Of a stretch of 64,000 bases of DNA, positions 38,914 through 47,800 are shown in pieces. The notes below the pieces were generated by a model. That model was given only the letters and a program-made list of their open reading frames with translations. It searched no databases and was not told where the DNA came from. Source of the DNA: JAPUDQ01 sp049289035 (GTDB lineage Bacteria; Patescibacteriota; Saccharimonadia; Saccharimonadales; Saccharimonadaceae); assembly GCA_049289035.1 (NCBI GenBank), contig JBAQIV010000022.1, positions 1 through 64,000 on the forward strand. Direction: 5' to 3'. The translations under genes and the position numbers were made by a program. Numbering within the stretch: the first letter of the stretch is position 1; the number at the start of each line of letters is the position of its first letter.

Positions 38914-40935
38914 ATGACACCCGAACACCAGCGCGAATTAGGCTTTGAGCAGCCCATGCCAGGAGTAACTGGCGAGGTGACTCGGTTGACGCCCAGCAAC
39001 GAGCAGCTAGAGAAGTTGCAAGCTGCAGCACAAAAGGGAGTTAAAACGGCTAGGAATGATTTGGCCGCGATAGAAGTGTTTGTCGGCGACCCACAACATG
39101 TTGATGCAACAGTGGCTGATTTTGTACGCGACGAAGGTGGTATGGCTGGTGCATTGGTTGGCTTTGAAGGCGATATAGATCATCCTGGGTCGCGCCAGAC
39201 AGAGGAAGCTCTCTATGCCCTACCGCCAGAAACTGTTCATGAGGCTGCAGCAACAGAACTGTTGGCTGGCGAACCAGAGGAAGTTGTAGTGGGCGTATTG
39301 CAGCGGCTAGATGATGCTGGAAAGGGTACGAATGGTTTAGCGGAACAAAGCCAGAGTGACATTTCTGAGGGCAAAACATCACAAGGCGTACATCTTGCAG
39401 AATCATTACGGCGACAACGAGAAAAGATTGGCTATGCACGCTCAAGTCATGATGCAGAGGTGCCGCGATACGATACACGCGAAGCTGAGGCGTTTCTGGC
39501 GGGACCTGACTGTTCAGCGAAAGAAGCGATTGTGTTGATCGAAGAGCTGTTTAACAGTAGCCGTCACCAGAATCAAATGAACGCAGAGGATTATAAGTAC
39601 ATCAACAAAAAAGACGTCATGGATGCCACGGTTGCACATGATGCCAGCAATATTCTTTATAAACTATCACCCAATTTGATACGTTCTATCCTGCAACTTC
39701 CTCGCCGCGAAAGGGGGGTATATGATCACATGGCTCATTTGGTTAGTGAGGCATATAAAGGCAATAAGGGCGATGTTGCCTATAAGAAAATGAAAGCTCG
39801 TCTCGAAGGATTTGCTTCACTGACGGAAAAACGACAGGCTATGCTGGACGCTGGCCAAGAGGCTGACCGAGAGGTTACATTACTTGACACCTATACTGAT
39901 TTTCATGAAAATACTCCCACGGCTGAGCGCCAGCAATGGGCGCATGAGTACTTGGTCGGTCAGCTTGGGTATGCGGAAGTGCGTGCTGCAGAATGCGCTG
40001 TTGCCATGAGGGGAAGAATTATTGTTAATCCTGAAAATCCGACAAGTATTGATCCACAAAAACATCTTTCAGAGTTAGAAAAAATAACGCAAGCCGTACA
40101 AGAAGTAGGTAGCAACAATATTGCGACACTACGTGAGATATGTGGAATTGTGAATAGTGGCGAGATGTCAGCCGACCAGTTACACAGAATGGTGCGTTTT
40201 GCGGAAGGTGACCCGTCGCTCGCTGAAGAATTAGCACAAAAAGAAGTCTGCGTCATCATTCGGGACGAAACAAGTGATTGGAACGGTGCGTTTAGGGGTC
40301 TCAATGAGGAATATGAAACCACCAGTGGCGCAACGCTCATTTTTGGCGTGCCGTCACTTCGGGACCAGGGCGAACATCTGCGATCAATTCAACAACGCTT
40401 AAAAGTACTCGGTATACGCCCGAGCGTACTTATTTTGGCCGGGCATGGTAGACCGGGTGTGCTACATATGGGTGATGGGTACATTGTTCCTCAGCAGCTT
40501 CAGCGACCGCAGCCGGCTGCTATGAATGTCACAACCCTTGAACAGGCCGGTATAGATAAGATTATTGCAGACATGAAGCCTGACAGAGACGGTAATTGTA
40601 GCATAATTTATGAAGCTTGCTCGCAGGGTGCCAATATCGGCGGGGTCCAAGATGAGACCACGCTGGTGAGAACCGCCAAAATTGCTCGCGATCAAGGCAG
40701 TGGCAACGTTTTTCAGATATTTGGCACGGATAATCCCTCAAACGCCCGTCGCAATAAGTTTGGCAATATTTACGATAGTTTTAGCGGCGGAGAGCAGCCT
40801 ATAACTCGGGTGACAGTTGGGCAATTTGGAGGTATATATCGGTCAACTAACGCGGAAGTTCAGCTACCGATGTTTAGGAAGCCGGTCATAGATCTGAGAA
40901 AGCCACAACCCGGTATTACGGAGGTAGCAGCATGA
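38914..40935 (+). CDS. Large protein with C-terminal caspase/CHAT-like domain
   Basis: A 673-residue cytoplasmic protein of unknown family. Residues 1-430 are helical and charged, with no signal or membrane segment. The C-terminal 230 residues look like a clan CD cysteine-peptidase fold: a strand VCVIIRDETSDW, a GATLIFGVPS strand, the histidine in SVLILAGHGRPG (His511) and the cysteine in SIIYEACSQGANIGG (Cys569), each at the end of a hydrophobic strand as in caspases and CHAT domains. The His-Cys gap of 58 fits. No ribosome site is seen. The next gene starts by ATGA overlap at 40932. The activity is inferred from motif order alone. Confidence 0.68.
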   Translation: MTPEHQRELGFEQPMPGVTGEVTRLTPSNEQLEKLQAAAQKGVKTARNDLAAIEVFVGDPQHVDATVADFVRDEGGMAGALVGFEGDIDHPGSRQTEEALYALPPETVHEAAATELLAGEPEEVVVGVLQRLDDAGKGTNGLAEQSQSDISEGKTSQGVHLAESLRRQREKIGYARSSHDAEVPRYDTREAEAFLAGPDCSAKEAIVLIEELFNSSRHQNQMNAEDYKYINKKDVMDATVAHDASNILYKLSPNLIRSILQLPRRERGVYDHMAHLVSEAYKGNKGDVAYKKMKARLEGFASLTEKRQAMLDAGQEADREVTLLDTYTDFHENTPTAERQQWAHEYLVGQLGYAEVRAAECAVAMRGRIIVNPENPTSIDPQKHLSELEKITQAVQEVGSNNIATLREICGIVNSGEMSADQLHRMVRFAEGDPSLAEELAQKEVCVIIRDETSDWNGAFRGLNEEYETTSGATLIFGVPSLRDQGEHLRSIQQRLKVLGIRPSVLILAGHGRPGVLHMGDGYIVPQQLQRPQPAAMNVTTLEQAGIDKIIADMKPDRDGNCSIIYEACSQGANIGGVQDETTLVRTAKIARDQGSGNVFQIFGTDNPSNARRNKFGNIYDSFSGGEQPITRVTVGQFGGIYRSTNAEVQLPMFRKPVIDLRKPQPGITEVAA

Positions 40936-41336
40936 TAAACGGTGAATACCATGAATATACTAGTTCCGGCGACCATGAAGTCGATTTTCCAGTCTATAAC
41001 CGCCAATGTTTGCAAAGAGCTTGTGCAGAAATACCTCCAGGTGTGGCCGTTTCTGAAGTGCGAGCGGTTACGGTAGATCGCGGTACGACGGGTGAAGTGA
41101 CAATACAATTTTGTACAATACAAAACGGTGGCGAAATAGGTATTGCAGTATACCCCTCATGGCTTGAGGGTAGTGGATACAAAGCCCCGCTTGACGGCAG
41201 GAGCCTAGAGACGGGTCGTGAGGGCGCCTCGGGCTGGCAAGCGATTGACTTAGCTACGCCTGATGCAGCCTCGTATATAGCCGATTTTCACAGAGCGACC
41301 TATCTTATCGCACGCCACGGCAATCGTGTTGATTGA
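40932..41336 (+). CDS. Partner protein of caspase-like gene, unrecognised
   Basis: A 134-residue soluble protein (MINGEYHEYTSSGDHEVDFPV...). It has three cysteines (RQCLQRAC, IQFCTIQ) and no membrane segment. Strands EVRAVTVDRGTTGEVTIQFCTI and EIGIAVYPSWLEG suggest a small beta domain. The ATG overlaps the TGA of the upstream gene, so it is translated in step with the caspase-like protein. It could be its substrate, inhibitor or activator; no family was recognised. Confidence 0.65.
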   Translation: MINGEYHEYTSSGDHEVDFPVYNRQCLQRACAEIPPGVAVSEVRAVTVDRGTTGEVTIQFCTIQNGGEIGIAVYPSWLEGSGYKAPLDGRSLETGREGASGWQAIDLATPDAASYIADFHRATYLIARHGNRVD

Positions 41337-41391
41337 TCAACGAGATTTTCCTTACTATACCCACATTTACTCCTCGGTATAAAGATGATAT

Positions 41392-41531
41392 ACTTAGGAG
41401 CGTATTAATTTTTAACGAAGCATCCGCCAGTAGGCGGAGAAGGGACAAGGCTTGTCCGCCAAATCAGCCAATCGGCGAAATGCGGTGGAGTATCATCGGG
41501 AATCAGCCTGACCCGGAAAGGAATCATAGAT
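41392..41531 (+). promoter_or_regulatory. rpsB promoter and structured leader
   Basis: A -10 TATACT lies at 41392-41397. The 130-base leader that follows contains the hairpin TCCGCCAGTAGGCGGA, further GC-rich pairing segments (ACAAGGCTTGT; GCCAATCGGC) and GGAAAGGA before the ATG. Leaders of rpsB are autoregulated by S2 in other bacteria, and a similar role here is possible but not shown by any known consensus. Confidence 0.5.
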
Positions 41532-42242
41532 ATGGCAGTAACTGTCGATATCAAGGCTTTGCTCGAAGCCGGTGTGCATTTTGGCCACAAATCGAGCCGT
41601 TGGCACCCGAAAATGGCGCCATATATTCATAGTAAACGTCAGGATAGCCACATTATTGACCTGACAAAAACGGTCGAAGGCCTTGAAACTGCTTTGCTGT
41701 TTTTGACAGACGTGGCCAGTAAGGGCAAATCTGTCCTAATCGTCGGTACGAAGAAGCAAGCCAAAGACATTGTACGTGAGACGGCCGAACGCACTGGCTC
41801 GCTCTACGTGACCGAGCGCTGGATGGGCGGTATGCTCACCAATACAGCGACTGTCAACGCACGTCTCAAACACCTCAAAACTCTTGAGAAAAAAATGGAA
41901 AGTGGCGAGCTGGCCAACCGTTACAGCAAGCTCGAGGTGCAACGGTTCCAAGAAGAGATCGATGACCTCAACAAAAAATACGGTGGCATTAAAGCCATGA
42001 CTGGCCGACCAGGTGCGGTGTTTGTGACCGACATTCTCGAAGACGCCAACGCTGTGCGTGAAGCCCAAAAACTCGGCATACCAGTTGTCGCAATTGTCGA
42101 CACCAATGCCAACCCAACGGGGATCGATTACGTAATCCCAGCCAACGACGACGCAATCAAAGGCCTCAAGCTTATACTCGACTATGTAGCTGCGGCAATA
42201 GAAGAAGGCCGTGCTTCTCAGGCAAAAGTCTCAGAAAAATAA
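41532..42242 (+). CDS. rpsB: 30S ribosomal protein S2
   Basis: A 236-residue small-subunit protein. MAVTVDIKALLEAGVHFGHKSSRWHPKM, the KQAKDIVRETAERTGSLYVTERWMGGMLTN block and DTNANPTGIDYVIPANDDAIK are signatures. tsf follows after 129 bases of repeat-rich spacer, the normal order in bacteria. Confidence 0.98.
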   Translation: MAVTVDIKALLEAGVHFGHKSSRWHPKMAPYIHSKRQDSHIIDLTKTVEGLETALLFLTDVASKGKSVLIVGTKKQAKDIVRETAERTGSLYVTERWMGGMLTNTATVNARLKHLKTLEKKMESGELANRYSKLEVQRFQEEIDDLNKKYGGIKAMTGRPGAVFVTDILEDANAVREAQKLGIPVVAIVDTNANPTGIDYVIPANDDAIKGLKLILDYVAAAIEEGRASQAKVSEK

Positions 42243-42371
42243 TTAACAATTAACGTGTCACATGTCACAAAATATTTGCGTGTCACATGTAACAATTTTA
42301 TCGTTACACGCTAATTGTTACAGTTTGGTAACACGTTACATGTCACATGTAACATTTTTGAAAGGAATTTT
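42243..42371 (+). repeat. rpsB-tsf spacer with nested GTCACATGTAAC repeats
   Basis: The spacer has the words GTGTCACATGTCAC, GTGTCACATGTAAC and CGTTACATGTCACATGTAAC plus CGTTACACGCTAATTGTTACAG. GTTACATG and CATGTAAC (about 42334-42352) form an eight-base inverted repeat, and others are direct copies. The arrays form alternative hairpins in the message between rpsB and tsf. AAAGGA precedes the tsf ATG. Confidence 0.7.
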
Positions 42372-42974
42372 ATGGCTATTTCCATCGATGACATCAAAAA
42401 ACTCAAAGAACTTACCGGTGTAGGGCTGACTGACGCCAAGGCAGCGCTAACCGAGAGCAAGGGCGACTTTGATAAAGCGCTCGAAGCCATGCGCAAAAAA
42501 GGCCTAACCAAAGCTGAAAAACGCGGTGAACGCGAAGCGCGTGCCGGGCTGGTCGACAGCTATGTACACAGCAACCGTGTGGGTGTGCTCGTGGAAGTCA
42601 ACTGCGAGACTGATTTTGTGGCGAAAACCGACGAGTTTAAGACGCTCGTACACGACGTAGCGCTTCATGTGGCGGCTAGTGCACCTGAATTTATCACGCT
42701 GAGCGATATACCGGCAGACATAGAGGGCACTAAGCGCGCAGAATTTACCGACAAAGCCGCCCAAGAGGGCAAATCACCTGAGATCAGCGGCAAAATTGTC
42801 GAAGGCCAGCTGAAAAAATACTTTGCCGAAAAAACATTGCTTGAGCAGCCATTTATCAAAAACCCCGACCAAACGGTCGGTGAACTCGTGAAAGAATACA
42901 TCAGTAAACTCGGTGAAAACATTGTAGTACGCCAAATCCGCCGCATCGAACTGGGCGTGACCGACGAAGCGTAA
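42372..42974 (+). CDS. tsf: Elongation factor Ts (short form)
   Basis: Guanine-nucleotide exchange factor for EF-Tu. ISIDDIKKLKELTGVGLTDAKAALTESKGDF (N-terminal UBA-like domain), HSNRVGVLVEVNCETDFVAKT and the C-terminal QTVGELVKEYISKLGENIVVRQIRRIELG segment are clear. At 200 residues it lacks one of the two large core subdomains of the E. coli protein (about 283), like the short forms of Thermus and many CPR bacteria. The ATG at 42372 is chosen for AAAGGA upstream. Confidence 0.97.
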   Translation: MAISIDDIKKLKELTGVGLTDAKAALTESKGDFDKALEAMRKKGLTKAEKRGEREARAGLVDSYVHSNRVGVLVEVNCETDFVAKTDEFKTLVHDVALHVAASAPEFITLSDIPADIEGTKRAEFTDKAAQEGKSPEISGKIVEGQLKKYFAEKTLLEQPFIKNPDQTVGELVKEYISKLGENIVVRQIRRIELGVTDEA

Positions 42975-42975
42975 A

Positions 42976-43956
42976 CTACGTTTCTAAGACAGAACGGGCA
43001 GCGTCTTCCAGTACGATATTGATCATATCGCCAGAGACGCTGAGGCTTTTGAGCTTGGACGACAGTTTCCAAAAAATTGGTCCAGTCACTTCGCCATGTT
43101 GCGATGTTTCGATGTGGCCGAGCCCAAGTGCAAGGTTGAGTCGCATAATCACTGGGTAATGCGCGGCGAGTGACTCGTGTGCGCGCTGTATTTTGTCGAT
43201 GAGTGGTAACACAGTGTCGTGCCCAAAAGTCGCAATAGCGTGCTGGTCATTGGGGTCGATATCGCCGGGTAGCCGTATGACAATGTTTTGCCCGTCGCCA
43301 GTAAAGCTGGCAATAGTCCCGCCGTGGTACGGCACGAGCGCCGATAGAGCGTATTCAAATGTCGTGATAAAGTGTCGGAAATCACCATAAGCCGTGGCGA
43401 CGGTTTGGCTGGAGTTGGCAAGGTCCCATTTGATGACGAAAGCGTTGGGAGTGACGGGTACAAGCGTGCGGTGTTCGTCGGCGATCGAAACTGTGTCATA
43501 GGTTGTCAGTGCTATCAAACTGTGGGCTATCTCGCTACGGTGTTTGCTCCAGATTTTGTCGAGCTGCGTAGGCGTGGGAAGAGCACGATTTTTAACAAAC
43601 GCTAGTTGTACCACTGCTTCGTGGTCGTTTGGCAAATCGATATAGCCGCCCCAGGTGAGGTGGTCGGTGTTCATACGACTTTTTTCGATTTTAGAGATGT
43701 GGGTTGTAAATGTCGTGCCGAGTGTCGAGGCGTTTAGATCAACACGGTGACCTTCGATAGCACTGCGCACAAACTCGAGTCGGTCTTCGGCGACAGCTGC
43801 TTCGACAGATGACAGCGCCACGGCATCGTCGCGGTGAAAACCATCACGCATAAACACGACTGCGCCGTTGCACGAGCGAATACTGGCGAGATCTTCGACG
43901 AGGGGCCACACCGATGTCTCGATCATGGCAATATGAGTAGAAAGTGGTGGATTCAT
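42976..43956 (-). CDS. Class III nucleotidyl cyclase-like protein
   Basis: A 326-residue protein. The C-terminal half resembles the adenylate/guanylate cyclase catalytic fold: NAFVIKWDLANSS with metal-binding Asp178 in the position of the first metal ligand, HGGTIASFTGDGQNIVIRLP with Asp221 as second ligand, and LNLALGLGHIE...GEVTGPIFWKLSSKLKSL, equivalent to the catalytic-strand segment. The adenine-specifying residues are not the typical ones, so activity and product are uncertain. The N-terminal 150 residues may be a sensor. It lies convergent to tsf and divergent to frr, where pyrH is found in most bacteria. The separation from the frr gene carries structured repeat copy A. Confidence 0.7.
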   Translation of the reverse strand: MNPPLSTHIAMIETSVWPLVEDLASIRSCNGAVVFMRDGFHRDDAVALSSVEAAVAEDRLEFVRSAIEGHRVDLNASTLGTTFTTHISKIEKSRMNTDHLTWGGYIDLPNDHEAVVQLAFVKNRALPTPTQLDKIWSKHRSEIAHSLIALTTYDTVSIADEHRTLVPVTPNAFVIKWDLANSSQTVATAYGDFRHFITTFEYALSALVPYHGGTIASFTGDGQNIVIRLPGDIDPNDQHAIATFGHDTVLPLIDKIQRAHESLAAHYPVIMRLNLALGLGHIETSQHGEVTGPIFWKLSSKLKSLSVSGDMINIVLEDAARSVLET

Positions 43957-44006
43957 AACAACTAAAATAATATTATATCACAAAAGACGATGTTATGTAA
44001 AATTTC

Positions 44007-44139
44007 GAGAATCCGCACTACCTAACTCTCGTTAAAGAACAGTTTGCCCTGAGGGCCAGCCCCCGCGTAAGGCGTAGGCTAATCATTTGGCGCGCGGGGG
44101 CAGTTGCTCTGATGCGAGAGCTAGGTAGTGCGGATTCTC
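44007..44139 (+). ncRNA. Structured repeat family, copy A
   Basis: The outer arms (44007-44031 and 44115-44139) are complementary over 25 bases with one G-U pair. Inside are a small hairpin GCC/GGGC around CTGA, a stem CCCCCGCG/CGCGGGGG, and a hairpin GCTAA-TCAT-TTGGC. The core is shared with copy B at 58599-58720, in the same order, but the outer arm sequences differ while pairing is kept. There is no U-tract after it. The frr promoter (TATACT 44173-44178) lies downstream, so this is not the frr leader. It is not one of the RNA classes I know. Confidence 0.7.
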
Positions 44140-44199
44140 AAGAATCACATGCTTCATACCCGGCTATTTTGCTATACTATATGAGATATAAGGAGAATT

Positions 44200-44751
44200 A
44201 TGTTTGACACGAAACCCTATCAGGCAAAGATGACAGCGGCAATCGATCACTTTGAGGGCGAGCTAGCCAAAGTTAGAACTGGCCGCGCGCATCCGGACAT
44301 GCTCGGCACCGTTATGGTTGAGGCTTATGGCTCTCGCATGTCGCTAAACCAAGTGGCCAATGTGACTGCCCCCGAGCCGCATTTGTTGCAGATTAGTCCG
44401 TTTGACCCGAGTAATATTAAGGCAATTAGCGATGCTATCCGGACGGGTGACATGGGATTTAACCCCAGTGACGATGGTCGGCTGGTACGCGTGCCCATAC
44501 CGCCGCTGACCGAAGAGCGCCGTCGTGATATGGTGAAGTTGCTGGGTGACAAAGTTGAAGACTGTCGCATAGCGCTACGAACTATTCGCCAAGACGCACT
44601 CAAAGAAGCAAAGCGTCTTAAAGATGCCAAAGAGCTAAGCGAAGACGACGTAAAAGCGATTGAACGCGGCGTCGATGATGATATGAAAGATTACCAGACA
44701 AAAATCGACGAACTGTTCCGCGCCAAAGAAAAAGAAGTTATGACGATCTGA
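44200..44751 (+). CDS. frr: Ribosome recycling factor
   Basis: Releases ribosomes from mRNA after termination together with EF-G. Of 183 residues, MTAAIDHFEGELAKVRTGRAHPDMLGTVMVEAYGS and PPLTEERRRDMVKLLGDKVEDCRIALRTIRQDA are signatures. AAGGAG lies just upstream and TATACT is at 44173-44178. It sits in the rpsB-tsf-frr-uppS order. Confidence 0.98.
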   Translation: MFDTKPYQAKMTAAIDHFEGELAKVRTGRAHPDMLGTVMVEAYGSRMSLNQVANVTAPEPHLLQISPFDPSNIKAISDAIRTGDMGFNPSDDGRLVRVPIPPLTEERRRDMVKLLGDKVEDCRIALRTIRQDALKEAKRLKDAKELSEDDVKAIERGVDDDMKDYQTKIDELFRAKEKEVMTI

Positions 44752-44856
44752 TTGGTCGGAAGTTACTTGAAGACAACATCATGCTTATGCTATACTGCGC
44801 TTAGTTCTAATGTGAGAACAAACAGGTAAATTTAGGGAAACAGACATTTAAAAACT

Positions 44857-47800
44857 ATGCGATACGACCATCGACACGGTGTATTCCGTCGTCGAGCACT
44901 AACTGTATTCGCCACCACACTGAGCTACGGCATGCTACTCGCCGTGTTTTTCATGGGATCTCTACTGCTTGGCTGGTTTCGGTCAAGCACGACAGTCGCA
45001 GCCATTAACATGACATTTGTCGTCACGACAGCGGCCGATAGTGGTCCAGGTTCACTCAGGCAGGCGATCACTGACTCTAACGCCGCGGTGACTACTTCTG
45101 CTAACCCCAATGCCATTAGTTTTACGATCCCGGGAGCAGGCGTCCATACGATTGCCCTGCAGACACCGCTGCCACAGATCGCGCAGCCGACAGTCATCGA
45201 CGGCACTACCCAACCTGGCACAAGCTGCGGCAACTTGGTTGCCGATGCGCCGTTTGGAGCAGGTTCTGCACACTCCTTGGCAATTGAAATAGTTTCGACG
45301 CCTGCAACGGCGCTGGACCAAAGGGGGATCATTGATTTCGGAGTCAATACTGACAACTCAGCTGTTCGTGGTCTCGTCGTGCATGGGACAACAAATGGTG
45401 ATGCGTACAATATACGGTTCAATTCTCCAGGCATGGTCGTCGAGTGTAACTATCTCGGGACACTGCCCGATGCGACTCAGCCTAGTATCACCGACGGGTC
45501 ACAGCCGAATATCTGGAGTATGGCTGCAGGTCCAGCCGCCGACAATGCGACGATTACAAACAATGTTTTTGGTGCCGGCAGAGCAATACAAGCTTCGGGT
45601 AAACCAGGCGATATGATCGATGGCTGGATCTTGAAAAACAATTTGTTTAATGTGTCACCCGACGGATCCAGTATAGGGAGCCAAAACCTAGGGCCGTTTT
45701 TTGGGTATTTCTCAAACCTGACAGTAGGAGGCTCGCTCAGTGACGCCAATGTGTTTGCTGGTACTCGAGGAGCAGGATTAGAGATGCAAGAGAGCACAGC
45801 GGTCACCATAGCAAACAACTACGTTGGTGTTACTCCATCGAACCAGGCGCTGTCCAACGCCTACAGTGGCATAAGTACATTCAATACAAGCGATGTTGTA
45901 ATCCGCGGAAATTACATCTCAAGTAACACAAATGTTGGACTGAATATAGTGGCGACTAGCAAGATCAAAATAGTCGGAAACTATATCGGGTCAGGGATAG
46001 ACGGCAACACGAGCGGTGTCGGCAACGGTCAAGGCATACGCTTTTCAGGCGATAACAGCGATATTACGATTGGCGGTGCAAATCTGAGTGAGCGCAATAT
46101 CATTTCTGGTAACGTTGGGGCAGGTACTGCAGGACAGTACACAACGTATAGCGGTACGAACAAGATACAAGGTAACTATTTTGGGCTTGGAGCGAACGGA
46201 CGCTCACTTGCTAATGGCGATATAGCGATCTCACTTAACCCGGCAGGGGGTTGGCTTGTGGGTGGCAGTAACGCTGGCGAAGGCAATATCATCGGCAAAA
46301 ACGGCCGAGCACTGAGCATAGAAAACAATAGCACAGGTCTGACAACGTATGTCTATGGGAACATCATAGGCCTCGAGGCAGACGGCGAAACTTCAGCAAA
46401 AAACACCCAGGATACGACCATTGGGCTCAGCGGAAGTGCACCGATTGTATTTGGCGGGTCAAGTGCTGGGCAAGGCAACCTGGTCGCAAATGTCCACGGC
46501 TCGGGTATTAGCTTTGGGGGTACCGGCCTCAAGACAATTCGCGGCAACACCTTCGGCTTAACAAAAAGCGGCCAGCCGGCTCCTATTACGTGGTCAGCAA
46601 TTGGTACATGGGGGTCAGCCGACGGCATCGTGATAGGCGGGCCAGCCACAGCCGACGGTAACGTCATTGCCAACGCTGGCAATTACGGGATAGATTTTGC
46701 AGGTACGGTCACAAACGCGACAATCCAAAATAACACCATTTACGGCGGTGCTTCACAGCCAGCGACTGGCACAATTGGTGGTGGTATATATCTCAGTGCA
46801 ACATCGACTGGCAACATGATCTCGCACAATACGATTCGGGACAATACGTCAGCGGGTGTTGTCGCAGGGGGGTACACCGCTACCAACACAAGCAATACTA
46901 TCCGCCAAAACTCGATCTACCGTAATGGCACAATTGGTATCGACCTCTCAAATACTCAGGACTGGCAGCCGCTCGACGGCGTCACGCTCAATGACCCGCT
47001 CGACGCTGACACCGGTCCGAACGGGCTGCAAAACTACCCAGTGATTACAGCGTCTATGACCAGATGCGACGGCAGTGTCGATACGAAAAACACCCCGATG
47101 TTTAACAGTACGCCAAACACGACATTTACCATCGATTATTATGCAAACCCCTCGTGGAACCCGAGCAGCACGATTCCTCGCCAGGGTGAGCAGTGGGTCA
47201 CAAGCGAGACAGTCACAACTGATGCTAATGGCAATGCCACCCTCAACCTGACACTTATCAATAGCATTACATATCCTTCTGTCACTGCGACGGCGCCAGA
47301 TGGTTCGACGAGCGAGTTTGGTTCTATCAATACGGTGGCGTTTACTCAGTGCAAGGACATGCTCCAGCGCACTGTCGCGACAACAACGAACGATATAACA
47401 CTCAGTGCGACCTGGACGGGGTCACAGGTGCCTGCAACGTATTTGCGCAATCAGCCACAGTTTCCGACTGACTATAACTCAACAACAGGCCAGTATACCG
47501 ATCGACTTGAGCAAGCGGGCATGACGTTTACCGTTACTGTCGGTGGCCAGAACTTTATCTGGCAAGATCATCCGTCCATATTTAGCTCATCATACACTCT
47601 TGACGATAACGGCTGGTCAGTCGCTGGTCATACCGCGACACCGCTCCCAGAGGGTACCTACGATGTCGTACTCACTGTGACCGATCCTATCACGAAACTT
47701 TCTATGTCACGCACCTACCCAGGGGCGGTCAAAGTTGCTCTGCCGCGGGTTAGCTACACGACGACGTTTACAAACAACAGTACACCAACACTTACCGGTA

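Noticed and set aside
44007..44139. A standard rho-independent terminator or 6S RNA
   Set aside because: There is no U-tract after the arm, the inner core is conserved in separate copies with changing arms, and 6S RNA is single-copy with a different bubble structure.
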